This document shows positions 27,611-35,566 of a stretch of DNA of 64,000 bases, one piece after another. The notes under the pieces were generated by a model. That model was given only the letters and a program-made list of their open reading frames with translations. It was not told the origin of the DNA and made no database searches. The first letter of the stretch is position 1; the number at the start of each line of letters is the position of its first letter. The position numbers and the translations under genes are program-made. Origin of the DNA: Dyella monticola (GTDB lineage Bacteria; Pseudomonadota; Gammaproteobacteria; Xanthomonadales; Rhodanobacteraceae); the NCBI RefSeq assembly GCF_003363155.1, contig NZ_QRBE01000001.1:496001-560000 (forward strand), given 5' to 3'.

Positions 27611-28831
27611 ATGTCCGTTCTGTCTGCCCTTCGCGAGTTGAATCATGAACAACGGCACACCGTGCTGGCGAGTTTCCTGGGGTGGACGCTCGATGCATTC
27701 GACTATTTCCTCTACACGTTTGTGATCGTGGGTATCGCCAACGAATTTCACGTCGACCGTACCGAAGTCACCATAGGCGTGTTTTTGACCCTGGCGGCGC
27801 GTCCCGTGGGCGCCTTGCTGTTCGGTCGCCTGGCCGATCGTTTCGGTCGCCGTCCGGTGTTGATGGTCGATGTGGTGCTGTTTTCGGTGTTCGAGCTGCT
27901 CACCGCATTTTCTACATCGATAACGATGCTGCTGGCGTTGCGCTTTCTGTTCGGCGTGGCGATGGGCGGTGAATGGGGCATCGGTGCGTCGTTGGCCATG
28001 GAATCGATTCCGCCGAAATCGCGGGGACTGGTCTCCGGTCTGCTGCAGAGCGGTTATCCGTGCGGTTTTTTCCTGGGCGCGCTGGTGAACTGGCTCCTGA
28101 TCGACGCTATCGGATGGCGCGGCCTGTTCATCGTCGGGACCGTGCCAGCGCTGCTGGTGCTCTACATTCGACGCAAGGTGCCCGAATCGCCGGCGTGGCA
28201 AGCAACCCACGCCACGCATGGCAAAAAACGCTTGAGTGAAGCGATGCGCGGGCATTGGAAACTCGCGATTTATCTCATGTGCCTGATGGCCGCGTTCAAC
28301 ATGTTCAGCCATGGCTCGCAGGACATGTATCACACCTTCGAAGAGGTGAATCTGCATTTGCCGACGGGATCGGGCGCGGCGTTTGTGCTGGTGGCGCTGC
28401 TCAATCTTGGCGCCTTGGTCGGCGGCATTTTCTTTGGCGCATGGTCGGAAAAAATCGGCCGTCGCCGCGCCATGATCATCGCGGCGCTGCTGGCGATTCC
28501 GGTGATCCCGCTGTGGACTTATGGGGGTTCGTTGCTGTTGCTGGGCATCGGCGCGTTTCTGATTCAGGTGATGGTGCAGGGTGCCTGGGGCGTGGTGCCG
28601 ACGCACCTGAACGAACTCTCGCCCGATGCGGTACGCGGCACCTTGCCGGGCTTTGCTTACCAGATGGGCAACCTGCTGGCCGCGGGTACGGCCTGGGCGC
28701 AATCGCGACTGGCCGAGCAGGGCGCCGGCTTGCCGTTGGTCATGTCGGCATGGATAGCTGCCGTGGCCGTGTTGCTCGCCGTGCTTGTGTGGCTAGGCCC
28801 AGAGGCCCGCGGCGCACGCTTCGGTAGCTGA
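27611..28831 (+). CDS. MFS transporter, sialate/lactate symporter-like (SHS family)
   Basis: 406 aa with 12 predicted transmembrane helices. The major facilitator signature RLADRFGRRPVL lies between helices 2 and 3, and the SHS-like start WTLDAFDYFLYTFVI is near residues 26-40. Relatives carry lactate, pyruvate or sialic acid with protons. No neighbouring catabolic gene helps choose a substrate. Promoter-like AT-rich sequence is present near 27535. Confidence 0.85.
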   Translation: MSVLSALRELNHEQRHTVLASFLGWTLDAFDYFLYTFVIVGIANEFHVDRTEVTIGVFLTLAARPVGALLFGRLADRFGRRPVLMVDVVLFSVFELLTAFSTSITMLLALRFLFGVAMGGEWGIGASLAMESIPPKSRGLVSGLLQSGYPCGFFLGALVNWLLIDAIGWRGLFIVGTVPALLVLYIRRKVPESPAWQATHATHGKKRLSEAMRGHWKLAIYLMCLMAAFNMFSHGSQDMYHTFEEVNLHLPTGSGAAFVLVALLNLGALVGGIFFGAWSEKIGRRRAMIIAALLAIPVIPLWTYGGSLLLLGIGAFLIQVMVQGAWGVVPTHLNELSPDAVRGTLPGFAYQMGNLLAAGTAWAQSRLAEQGAGLPLVMSAWIAAVAVLLAVLVWLGPEARGARFGS

Positions 28832-28867
28832 TAGAATCGCTTTTTTCGGTTCTACGAGAGACAGGCA

Positions 28868-29353
28868 ATGAAGGCTGGGAAGGACAAGGTCATCGCGCTC
28901 CACTACACGCTTACCGTGGACGGCGAGAAGGTGGAAAGCTCGCACGACAGCGGGCAGCCATTGTGGATTCTGCTTGGTCACGGCCAGCTCATTCCTGGCC
29001 TGGAAAACGCGCTCCAAGAGCACGCCGCCGGCGATACGCTGCAGGTGGAAATCCCCCCGGCCGACGGTTACGGCGAGCGCCAGGAAGACCAGATTCAGCG
29101 CGTGCCGAAAAAATATTTCCACGAAGGCAATCGCCTCAAGCCCGGCATGGTGACGGTGCTGTCGCTCAAGCAGGGCGGTCAGCGCGCGGTCACCGTGCAA
29201 AAAGTCGGCATGACGACGATCGATGTGGATCTCAATCATCCGATGGCCGGCAAGACGCTGAACTTCGACGTAGCGGTCCAGGAAGTGCGCGATGCGACGG
29301 AAGAAGAAATTCAGCACGGCCACGCGCATCCGCCGGGTACGGAAGCCCACTGA
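28868..29353 (+). CDS. slyD: FKBP-type peptidyl-prolyl isomerase SlyD
   Basis: 161 aa. The FKBP half-domains (LHYTLTVDGEKVESS, and the later DVDLNHPMAGKTLNFDV) surround the inserted chaperone flap (about 70-125), the SlyD layout. The C-terminus has only a few His residues (HGHAHPPGTEAH) instead of the long metal-binding tail of E. coli SlyD. Confidence 0.92.
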   Translation: MKAGKDKVIALHYTLTVDGEKVESSHDSGQPLWILLGHGQLIPGLENALQEHAAGDTLQVEIPPADGYGERQEDQIQRVPKKYFHEGNRLKPGMVTVLSLKQGGQRAVTVQKVGMTTIDVDLNHPMAGKTLNFDVAVQEVRDATEEEIQHGHAHPPGTEAH

Positions 29354-29388
29354 GTTGGGTGCTGTCCGAGCATAACGCTGCATTACCG

Positions 29389-29412
29389 TCATTCCGGCCT
29401 TCGCTGGAATGA
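29389..29412. repeat. REP-like short palindrome
   Basis: TCATTCC (29389-29395) pairs with GGAATGA (29406-29412) around GGCCTTCGCT. It belongs to the family of CGTCATTCCGG-type palindromes seen also near 47993, 55385 and 59376. Confidence 0.55.
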
Positions 29413-29415
29413 AAA

Positions 29416-29440
29416 AAACGGCGCCAATGCGGCGCCGTTT
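29416..29440. terminator. Bidirectional rho-independent terminator between slyD and ohr
   Basis: AAACGGCGCC (29416-29425) and GGCGCCGTTT (29431-29440) form a perfect stem with loop AATGC. A runs precede it and T runs follow, so it works in both directions for the convergent slyD and ohr. Confidence 0.85.
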
Positions 29441-29458
29441 TTCGTTTAAGCCATCGCA

Positions 29459-29890
29459 TCAGACCAAGCTGATCTGTACATCCACATTGCCACGCGTGGC
29501 GTGCGAATACGGGCAGATATCGCGGTGCGCGACGTCAATCAGTTCCTGCGCCACCGCGCGATCAATACCCGGCAGGCTTACTTCAAGCTTTACCGCGATC
29601 GCAAAACCAGCGGGGTCGCGCGGGCCAATGCCGACGTGGCCGGTCACGGAAGCATCTTTGAGCGTGATCTTCTTTTCGTGCGCCACGTAACGCACCGCGC
29701 CTTCGAAGCAGGCCGAATAACCGGCCGCGAAAAGCTGCTCGGGGTTGCTGCCGGCGCCACCGGGACCGCCGAGTTCCTTGGGTACCTTCAAATCGAAATC
29801 CAGCACGCCATCGCTGCTGTGAATGTGGCCTTCGCGGCCGCCCTTGGCCGTGGCCGTGGCGGTATACAGAACTTTGGTGGGATTGCTCAT
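29459..29890 (-). CDS. ohr: Organic hydroperoxide resistance protein Ohr
   Basis: 143 aa, the usual length. The two peroxidatic Cys are in YSACFEGAV and DICPYSHATRGN, with the conserved Arg and Glu of OsmC-type folds. Ohr reduces organic hydroperoxides using lipoylated proteins. It follows ohrR by 5 nt on the same strand and is probably controlled by the operator upstream of ohrR. Confidence 0.95.
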   Translation of the reverse strand: MSNPTKVLYTATATAKGGREGHIHSSDGVLDFDLKVPKELGGPGGAGSNPEQLFAAGYSACFEGAVRYVAHEKKITLKDASVTGHVGIGPRDPAGFAIAVKLEVSLPGIDRAVAQELIDVAHRDICPYSHATRGNVDVQISLV

Positions 29891-29895
29891 GGTTT

Positions 29896-30354
29896 TTACT
29901 CTCGTGGGTCGGTGGGGGGAGCGAGCTGTGTCGCCAGGGTCTTCAATTCATCGCGCAGTCGCGTGAACGCGTCGATGGACATGCACAGTTTTTCGGCCAT
30001 GCAGCGCGGAATGTCGGCGGCGCCTTCGCGCAGCGTATGGCCGGCATCGGTCAGCGTGATTTCAACTTCGCGCTCGTCGCTCTGGCGACGGCGGCGACCG
30101 AGCAGGCCGGCCTGCTCCAGCCGTTTGAGCAGGGGCGTCAACGTGCCCGAATCCAACTGCAGGCGTTCGCCAAGCTCGCGCACGGTGAGGCCGTCCCGCT
30201 CCCACAGCACCAACATCACCAGGTACTGTGGATAGGTGAGGTCCAGGGCCTCCAGTAGCGGGCGATACGTGGCGGTCATGCGGCGTGAGGCGGCATACAG
30301 CGCGAAGCAAAGCTGTTCGTCGAGGTGCAGAGATGCGTCCAGGGGCTTCTTCAT
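29896..30354 (-). CDS. ohrR: MarR-family organic-peroxide sensor OhrR
   Basis: 152 aa from Met at 30354. The sensing Cys16 is in EQLCFALYAASR, followed by the winged helix-turn-helix (LTVRELGERLQLDSGTLTPL). A second Cys near the C-terminus (PRCMAEKLCM) fits the two-Cys Xanthomonas type. Peroxide oxidation releases it from DNA, switching on ohr. An alternative Met lies 12 nt upstream. The promoter region holds the palindrome at 30380-30391. Confidence 0.92.
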   Translation of the reverse strand: MKKPLDASLHLDEQLCFALYAASRRMTATYRPLLEALDLTYPQYLVMLVLWERDGLTVRELGERLQLDSGTLTPLLKRLEQAGLLGRRRRQSDEREVEITLTDAGHTLREGAADIPRCMAEKLCMSIDAFTRLRDELKTLATQLAPPTDPRE

Positions 30355-30379
30355 AGGAGCCAGCATCGCACATAATTTA

Positions 30380-30391
30380 ATTGTGCACAAT
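30380..30391. promoter_or_regulatory. Probable OhrR operator
   Basis: ATTGTGCACAAT is a perfect 12-bp palindrome inside an AT-rich stretch 26 nt upstream of the ohrR start. Known OhrR sites are AT-rich palindromes with AATT/TTGT cores, so this is a fitting autoregulatory site. Confidence 0.6.
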
Positions 30392-30429
30392 ATAAATTTT
30401 GTGAAGGCGGCCGCAGGCGAGGGCAAGCC

Positions 30430-30999
30430 TCAATCCAGCAAGCGCTTGCCGTAGGCGAAGTGGTTGCGCCAGTACGGGCCGTCGATGTCATCGAGGCGCA
30501 CGGTGCCGCCGCTGTTTGGGGCATGCACGAATCGGCCCTTGCCCACGTAGACGCCCACGTGGCTGATGTCGCCGCCAATGGAAAAAAATACCAGATCGCC
30601 GCTCACCAGATCATCCATGTGCTTGACCTTGAGGCCATCGATCGAGGCCATGCCGCGCGAACTGTGCGGCAGCATGATGTTGGCGGCATTGCGGTAGATG
30701 TAATCGACCAGGCCGCTGCAATCGAAGCCGCCGGTGGGGGTATTGCCGCCCCAGCGATACGGTGTGCCGACCAGGGCCATGGCGCGAAAGAGCACATCGT
30801 TGGCGGTGCCCACGGCATTTTCCGGCGCGCGTGCGGGTTCGTCGGCAAGTTCGGAATGCGAGGGTTTGAAGGTGGCTTCTCGCCGCGGGGCGCTGGTGCA
30901 AGCCGTCAGCAGCAGCAATACGCCGGCCATTACGCCTGTGCACAACAGGCGCATAAGTGATCGGTGTTTGTCCGTGTCCCCTGTCCTAGCCAGGCTCAT
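30430..30999 (-). CDS. NlpC/P60 family lipoprotein endopeptidase
   Basis: 189 aa. The lipoprotein signal ends in LLLTAC. The NlpC/P60 triad is visible: Cys in GGFDCSGLVDYIY, His in DISHVGVYVG, and His in FVHAPNSGG. These enzymes cut stem peptides in peptidoglycan; Spr/MepS is a relative. The ATG at 30999 (GAGG 9 nt upstream) gives a long n-region; Met at 30954 is an alternative. Confidence 0.87.
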   Translation of the reverse strand: MSLARTGDTDKHRSLMRLLCTGVMAGVLLLLTACTSAPRREATFKPSHSELADEPARAPENAVGTANDVLFRAMALVGTPYRWGGNTPTGGFDCSGLVDYIYRNAANIMLPHSSRGMASIDGLKVKHMDDLVSGDLVFFSIGGDISHVGVYVGKGRFVHAPNSGGTVRLDDIDGPYWRNHFAYGKRLLD

Positions 31000-31065
31000 A
31001 AAAGAAAAACCTCGGCGGGTGCCTGTGCCGAGGTTACAGCAAATCAATGGCTTGCCGGGAAGTTC

Positions 31066-32361
31066 TTAGGAATTGGACGAGCTGGGTTGGGCAGCGGGCG
31101 GTGGCGGCAAGAGGGGCGGCGGCGGTGGCGGCGGAGGTGGCATGTTTGCGGGCGGCGGGCCCGGAGGATGCGGCGGCAGCGGTATGAGGCTGAACATCAC
31201 CGGTACTTGCACCCATTCCTCCACCGGTTTGCCGTTCTTGACGCCGGGATCGAAGTGCCACTTCATGGCGGCGTCGCTGGCGACCTTGGTCAGTTCAGGC
31301 GATGCGTTGGTTTTCGGATCGACGTCGATCTTATGTGCAGTGCCATCGGTACCCACAAGCACTTTCAACAGCACCAGACCATGGTCGCGATTCGTCAGGG
31401 CATCGGGTGGGTAGGGCGGGGGCGGCGTTTCGTCACGCACATCCAAGGAGGCGTGAGTCGTGGGCGGCGGCGCAGTACCGGTTTGGGCCAGGGTGGCGCC
31501 ACTGGCGAGCAGTACGGCCAGTGTCGCGTAGCCAATGCGGCGCCGCCGTGCACTGTGTGGAGGACGACTGATCATGGTGAGGCGCTCCTTGAGTTGTGGC
31601 TCGGCGAGCCAGGGGATCATGGCCGGTTGCGCATCCACGCCGGTGCTGTGCATCAGGGTTCGGGCGTAAGGCAGTTCGTGCTGGGGCGACGCGCGCAGTA
31701 CGGTTTCATCACAGGCGAGTTCCTGATCGAGCTGGAAGCGCGGCAGCGCAAGCCAGGCCAGTGGGTGGAACCACAGCAACACCAGCAGGCATTCGCCAAG
31801 CAGGCTCCACCAGGCGTCGCCACGATGCAGATGGCTGCATTCGTGGCGCAGTACCATCTCGCGCGCTTCGGTGTCGTGGCGCTCGAAGAAATCCTCCGGC
31901 AACAGCAACCATGGGCGCGGCGCCCACATCACCGCTGGACCGGCATCATGCAGCCGCACGCGCTGGATCGGCAGCGCGGGATGTTCGCTCAACAGCCGCT
32001 GTCGCATGGCCGCAGGCACGTTTGCGCGGCCACTCGCCATGCGTGCATAGCGCAGCGCCAGATTCGTCGCCCCATACACCACGCCCAGAAGCCACAGCGC
32101 GATCAGCCACGTATAAGCACCGGTGGGTGCGTCGTCCGCAGTGACGAACGCCTGCACGGGCAGTGCTGTGATGATCGGATGCAATGCCGATGTCGTGGCC
32201 GGCATCGGCAACGAGGGTACGGCCGCCAGCAACAGCGGCATGCACCACACCGTAAACGCAGGGCCGGCGCCGAACGCACGGCGCAGCGGTTTGCGCAGTG
32301 CCAACGCCAGCACAAGGCCCAGGGAGATGGACAGCAGCATCCGTAACAGCATCGCGATCAT
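31066..32361 (-). CDS. BlaR1-like M56 peptidase with a TonB C-terminal domain
   Basis: 431 aa. N-terminal membrane helices lead to an M56 zinc peptidase motif HECSHLHRGD (HExxH), then more helices and, after about residue 305, a TonB C-terminal fold (PPYPPDALTNRDHG to EWVQVPVMFSL). The last 40 residues are almost pure proline. In BlaR1 the sensor part is a penicillin-binding domain; here a TonB fold replaces it. It begins 1 nt after the blaI stop, so the two are one operon. Inference: proteolysis relieves BlaI repression on an envelope signal. Confidence 0.85.
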   Translation of the reverse strand: MIAMLLRMLLSISLGLVLALALRKPLRRAFGAGPAFTVWCMPLLLAAVPSLPMPATTSALHPIITALPVQAFVTADDAPTGAYTWLIALWLLGVVYGATNLALRYARMASGRANVPAAMRQRLLSEHPALPIQRVRLHDAGPAVMWAPRPWLLLPEDFFERHDTEAREMVLRHECSHLHRGDAWWSLLGECLLVLLWFHPLAWLALPRFQLDQELACDETVLRASPQHELPYARTLMHSTGVDAQPAMIPWLAEPQLKERLTMISRPPHSARRRRIGYATLAVLLASGATLAQTGTAPPPTTHASLDVRDETPPPPYPPDALTNRDHGLVLLKVLVGTDGTAHKIDVDPKTNASPELTKVASDAAMKWHFDPGVKNGKPVEEWVQVPVMFSLIPLPPHPPGPPPANMPPPPPPPPPLLPPPPAAQPSSSNS

Positions 32362-32362
32362 C

Positions 32363-32755
32363 TCAGCGCTCCTTCTGTTCGATGGCGTCGAGCAGCCTGC
32401 GCAGTTCGGCGACGTCCTTGGCGGAGAGCTTTTCGTGCTGGCTGAAATGCGTGAGCAGCGGCGCCATTCGGCCACCAAACACGCGGTCGAGCAGGCTGCG
32501 GCTTTCCTGCGATTGCCATTGCGCGCGCGTCAACGTGGGACTGTAGAGGTAGCGTCGACCGTCGCGCGCCGCGTTTACCGCGCCTTTGCCGAGCAAGCGA
32601 TTGAGTAGCGTGCGGATGGTTTTCTCATGCCAGTCGCTATGCGATTGCACGGCCGCCACAATCTGTTCGGACGTGAGCGGAGCGCGCTGCCACAACACGT
32701 CCATGACGTGGCTTTCGGCTTCGCTGATGGGAACGGTGGGATCGGGCACGTGCAT
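32363..32755 (-). CDS. blaI: BlaI/MecI-family repressor
   Basis: 130 aa. The winged helix is recognised from SEAESHVMDVLWQRAPLTS (about 11-29) and EKTIRTLLNRLLGKGAV, typical of BlaI/MecI. C-terminal helices give the dimer. Two TACA-type operators lie just upstream, so it represses its own operon. No beta-lactamase gene is in the window. Confidence 0.9.
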   Translation of the reverse strand: MHVPDPTVPISEAESHVMDVLWQRAPLTSEQIVAAVQSHSDWHEKTIRTLLNRLLGKGAVNAARDGRRYLYSPTLTRAQWQSQESRSLLDRVFGGRMAPLLTHFSQHEKLSAKDVAELRRLLDAIEQKER

Positions 32756-32766
32756 GGCCTCATTGG

Positions 32767-32780
32767 ATTACAAATGTAGT
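32767..32780. promoter_or_regulatory. BlaI operator 1
   Basis: ATTACAAATGTAGT contains TACA-N2-TGTA, matching the BlaI/MecI operator consensus as I know it. It lies 12 nt before the blaI start. Confidence 0.7.
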
Positions 32781-32791
32781 CTTGAATGGAG

Positions 32792-32805
32792 ATTACGCTT
32801 GTAAT
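32792..32805. promoter_or_regulatory. BlaI operator 2 (imperfect)
   Basis: ATTACGCTTGTAAT is a palindrome spaced 25 bp from operator 1 (start to start). It is a weaker match to TACA-N2-TGTA. Confidence 0.5.
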
Positions 32806-32848
32806 TTGAAGCGCGCAAGCGCCGCAGCGAGCCAAGGTCTGGCTGGTT

Positions 32849-34195
32849 TCAGTGCGCGGGGACGTCGATATCCTGCTGTTGCAGCGTCTTGCCGGAGGCA
32901 TCCCAGGCGCGCAGGCGGTAATGGCCCGGGAAGAGGTACAGCACGTTGTGCGAATGGTTGTGCAGGAAGGTGTAGCGATCGGCAGGCGTCGCGGCGTCCG
33001 GCTCGGTGGGGTAGTGGGCTTCCACCACGCACGGAATCTGGCCGCCGCAGAGGTCGGTACTGATGCGAACCGGCACGCGCTTGCCGTTGAGCGTCAGCCA
33101 CGACGGGCGCTGGCTGACATCGAACGGTGCGCGTGGGAGCACCACTTCACGCCTCAGCACATCGCTTTTCATCACCCCGTTGATATCCAGGTCCTGTTCC
33201 GACGCAGGTGGCAGCACGACCGTGACATCGTGTCGTTGCGGGTCCGAACTCCAGATCGCTCCGCTGCTGCGTTCACGTAGCACGTAGGGCACCGGGGAGG
33301 TGAACTTGCTGGCAACGCTGTTGTAGAAGCCGAAATCCAGACCGCCGACGGCGACGTCGCGAAATTGCACCTGGTCCACACACAGCGGATCTTCGCCGGT
33401 GAGCTGCTTGAGCTGCATGGCCATGGTCTTGATGCCGTCCCCTAAATTGCCTGCGGCCTTGTCGATGTGCGAATAGCCGGCGTGCACGAATAATTTCGCG
33501 TGCGGATCTTTGGCGAACACCTTTTCGTAGATTGTGCGCGCCTGATCCGTATCGCGATCCTCCTCGCCCGCGTTATCCACATCGTAGGGCACGATGATGT
33601 AGCCAAGACGTATCGCCTGGCGCACGATTTCGCCGTACAGCGGTTCGAGCAGGTACTCGCTGCCGGAGTTTTCGGTCACATAACCGCGATGCATCAGCTC
33701 GGTGTCCTTCTGGCTGAGTGCTTCGACGGCAAGGTATCGGAAACCTAGCGCGCGCAGGCGTGGCAACAAGGCCAAGGTCAGCTCGCGGGTGTGCGCATCA
33801 TGATGCGCCTCGTTGACCATCACGATGTTGCGCTTGGCGGCCAGTTCGGTGACCGCGTCTGCCGCATCCACGTTTTGCCAGCCATCCGGTTGCGGCAAGG
33901 GCGTGGATCGTGGCGGCGTAACGCGATTGTCGAACGGAAAAGTCATGACCGCTTCGTTGTACAGACCCAGCTCGCTCTCCACGGTGGCCAGCAATTGCTG
34001 CGCGAGCGATTTGTCGTCGCCTTTGAGTAGGGGCATCACCGCGATGAGGTAGTCGTAGCGTGCCAGTCCATTGGGGGCGTTGCCGAACCGGCTCAGCAGT
34101 TCCTGCGTGGAAGGCGCAGACGGTTGCCCATGCGCGCTGGTGGATGCCAACAGCACGGTCGTGCAGATGAGGCACATCACAGTCTTCAGGCGCAT
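32849..34195 (-). CDS. Exported ChaN/erythromycin-esterase-like protein of unknown function
   Basis: 448 aa. A signal peptide (about residues 1-24, MRLKTVMCLICTTVLL) ends near SAHG. The central part has VNEAHHDAHTRELTLALL and RYLAVEALSQ, which look like the metal-site strands of ChaN, EreA and TIKI/TraB proteins (Gly/Asn-Glu-x-His, then Glu). The C-terminal 150 residues are beta-rich with no recognised motif. It is downstream of nothing obvious and is separate from blaI. Function not assigned. Confidence 0.6.
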   Translation of the reverse strand: MRLKTVMCLICTTVLLASTSAHGQPSAPSTQELLSRFGNAPNGLARYDYLIAVMPLLKGDDKSLAQQLLATVESELGLYNEAVMTFPFDNRVTPPRSTPLPQPDGWQNVDAADAVTELAAKRNIVMVNEAHHDAHTRELTLALLPRLRALGFRYLAVEALSQKDTELMHRGYVTENSGSEYLLEPLYGEIVRQAIRLGYIIVPYDVDNAGEEDRDTDQARTIYEKVFAKDPHAKLFVHAGYSHIDKAAGNLGDGIKTMAMQLKQLTGEDPLCVDQVQFRDVAVGGLDFGFYNSVASKFTSPVPYVLRERSSGAIWSSDPQRHDVTVVLPPASEQDLDINGVMKSDVLRREVVLPRAPFDVSQRPSWLTLNGKRVPVRISTDLCGGQIPCVVEAHYPTEPDAATPADRYTFLHNHSHNVLYLFPGHYRLRAWDASGKTLQQQDIDVPAH

Positions 34196-34271
34196 GTGGG
34201 CGGCGATGGAGTGGTCGCCAGTCAAGCCTGCGACGATGTTACGAACCGCGCAAGTACCAATTCGCTACCGC

Positions 34272-34277
34272 TACAAT
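34272..34277 (+). promoter_or_regulatory. -10 element placed for a leaderless transcript
   Basis: TACAAT ends 6 nt before the ATG at 34284, so transcription would begin at or next to the start codon. No Shine-Dalgarno is present. A clear -35 is not seen. Confidence 0.4.
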
Positions 34278-34283
34278 GGTCTG

Positions 34284-35543
34284 ATGAATGCTTCCCGTAG
34301 TGATGTATTGATCCTTGGCGGCGGCGTCATCGGCCTTTCTTGTGCGCTGCATCTGCTCAAGGGCGGTACCCGCGTGCGCGTGCTGGAACAGGGCACGCCG
34401 GGTTGCGGCAGCTCGCATGGCAATTGCGGCACCATCACACCCAGTCATGCCGCGCCGTTGACCATGCCCGGCACGCTGGGCATCGCCATGCGCTCGATAT
34501 TCCGCGCCGACGCACCGCTGTATCTCAACCCCCGGCTCGATAGTGCGCGCCTGCGCTGGTTGCTAGGCTTTGCGCGGCGCTGCACCTGGCAGGACTTCGA
34601 GCGCGCAGCCCAGGCACGGGCGGCCATTCTGCAACGCTCGTATCACGCGATGGCCGAGCTGATCCGCAGCGAGAACCTGGATTGCGAATACGTGGAAGAC
34701 GGCTTGCTGTACGTGTATCGCAGCGCCGCTCAGATGATGGACGACGAGCATCATCACGCCCAGTTGCTCGATCGCCTGCACATCTCCGTGCAACGCCTGC
34801 GCGGCGAAGACGTGGAGGCGATGGAGCCCGCACTGAAACCCGGCGTGCACAGCGGGCTGTTCCATCCGGATGATGCGCGCCTGCGGCCGGATCGCTACGT
34901 CGCCGAGCTTGCGAGGCTCGTGCATGAACACGGCGGCATGATCGAGACCGGTGCGAAGATCGAGCGCCTGGAGACCAGCGGGCAGCGCATCGTCGGTGTG
35001 ACCACCTCGCTCGGCGACTTTAGCGGCGATACCGTGGTGATGGCGCTCGGCGCCTGGTCACCCTTACTTGGCCGGCAGTTGGGTTTGCGTCTGCCGATGC
35101 AGCCAGGCAAGGGCTATTCGATCACCTATACGCGGCCTGCGCAGGCGCCGCGCCACGCGATGGTATTGCGCGAACCGAAAGTGTGCGTCACCACGTGGGA
35201 GAGCGGTTTTCGGCTGGGCAGCACCATGGAGTTTTCCGGTTACGCCGAAGGTCTCAATCAAACCCGCATCGATGCGCTCCGCCGCGGCGCGGCGGAAGGG
35301 CTGCGCGAACCGGAAGGCCCGCAATTGCAAGAAGCATGGTGGGGCTGGCGGCCGATGAGCGTGGATGAAGTGCCGATCATCGGCCCAAGCACGCGCTGGT
35401 CCAATCTGCATATGGCGACCGCGCATGGCATGCTTGGCGTCAGCATGTCGGCGGCGACAGGCGAGTTGGTCGCAGCGCAACTGCATGGCACCAAGCCATC
35501 TATTGATCCGGCGCCTTACGCGCCGTCACGTTTTCATCTCTGA
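34284..35543 (+). CDS. FAD-dependent D-amino-acid dehydrogenase-like oxidoreductase
   Basis: 419 aa. The N-terminal FAD site is LILGGGVIGLSCALHLLKGG (about 9-28) and the C-terminal second FAD motif is near WWGWRPMSVDEVPIIGPS (about 352-369). These match DadA, which oxidises D-amino acids and passes electrons to the respiratory chain. Related enzymes include glycine and hydroxyproline oxidases, so the exact substrate is open. It is followed directly by gor. Confidence 0.8.
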   Translation: MNASRSDVLILGGGVIGLSCALHLLKGGTRVRVLEQGTPGCGSSHGNCGTITPSHAAPLTMPGTLGIAMRSIFRADAPLYLNPRLDSARLRWLLGFARRCTWQDFERAAQARAAILQRSYHAMAELIRSENLDCEYVEDGLLYVYRSAAQMMDDEHHHAQLLDRLHISVQRLRGEDVEAMEPALKPGVHSGLFHPDDARLRPDRYVAELARLVHEHGGMIETGAKIERLETSGQRIVGVTTSLGDFSGDTVVMALGAWSPLLGRQLGLRLPMQPGKGYSITYTRPAQAPRHAMVLREPKVCVTTWESGFRLGSTMEFSGYAEGLNQTRIDALRRGAAEGLREPEGPQLQEAWWGWRPMSVDEVPIIGPSTRWSNLHMATAHGMLGVSMSAATGELVAAQLHGTKPSIDPAPYAPSRFHL

Positions 35544-35566
35544 TGCCGGCAACCACCGGAGGATGC

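Noticed and set aside
27122-28702. 526-codon frame antisense to the MFS gene and overlapping rhlE
   Set aside because: Full of low-complexity His, Arg and Gln runs and lies opposite two clear genes.
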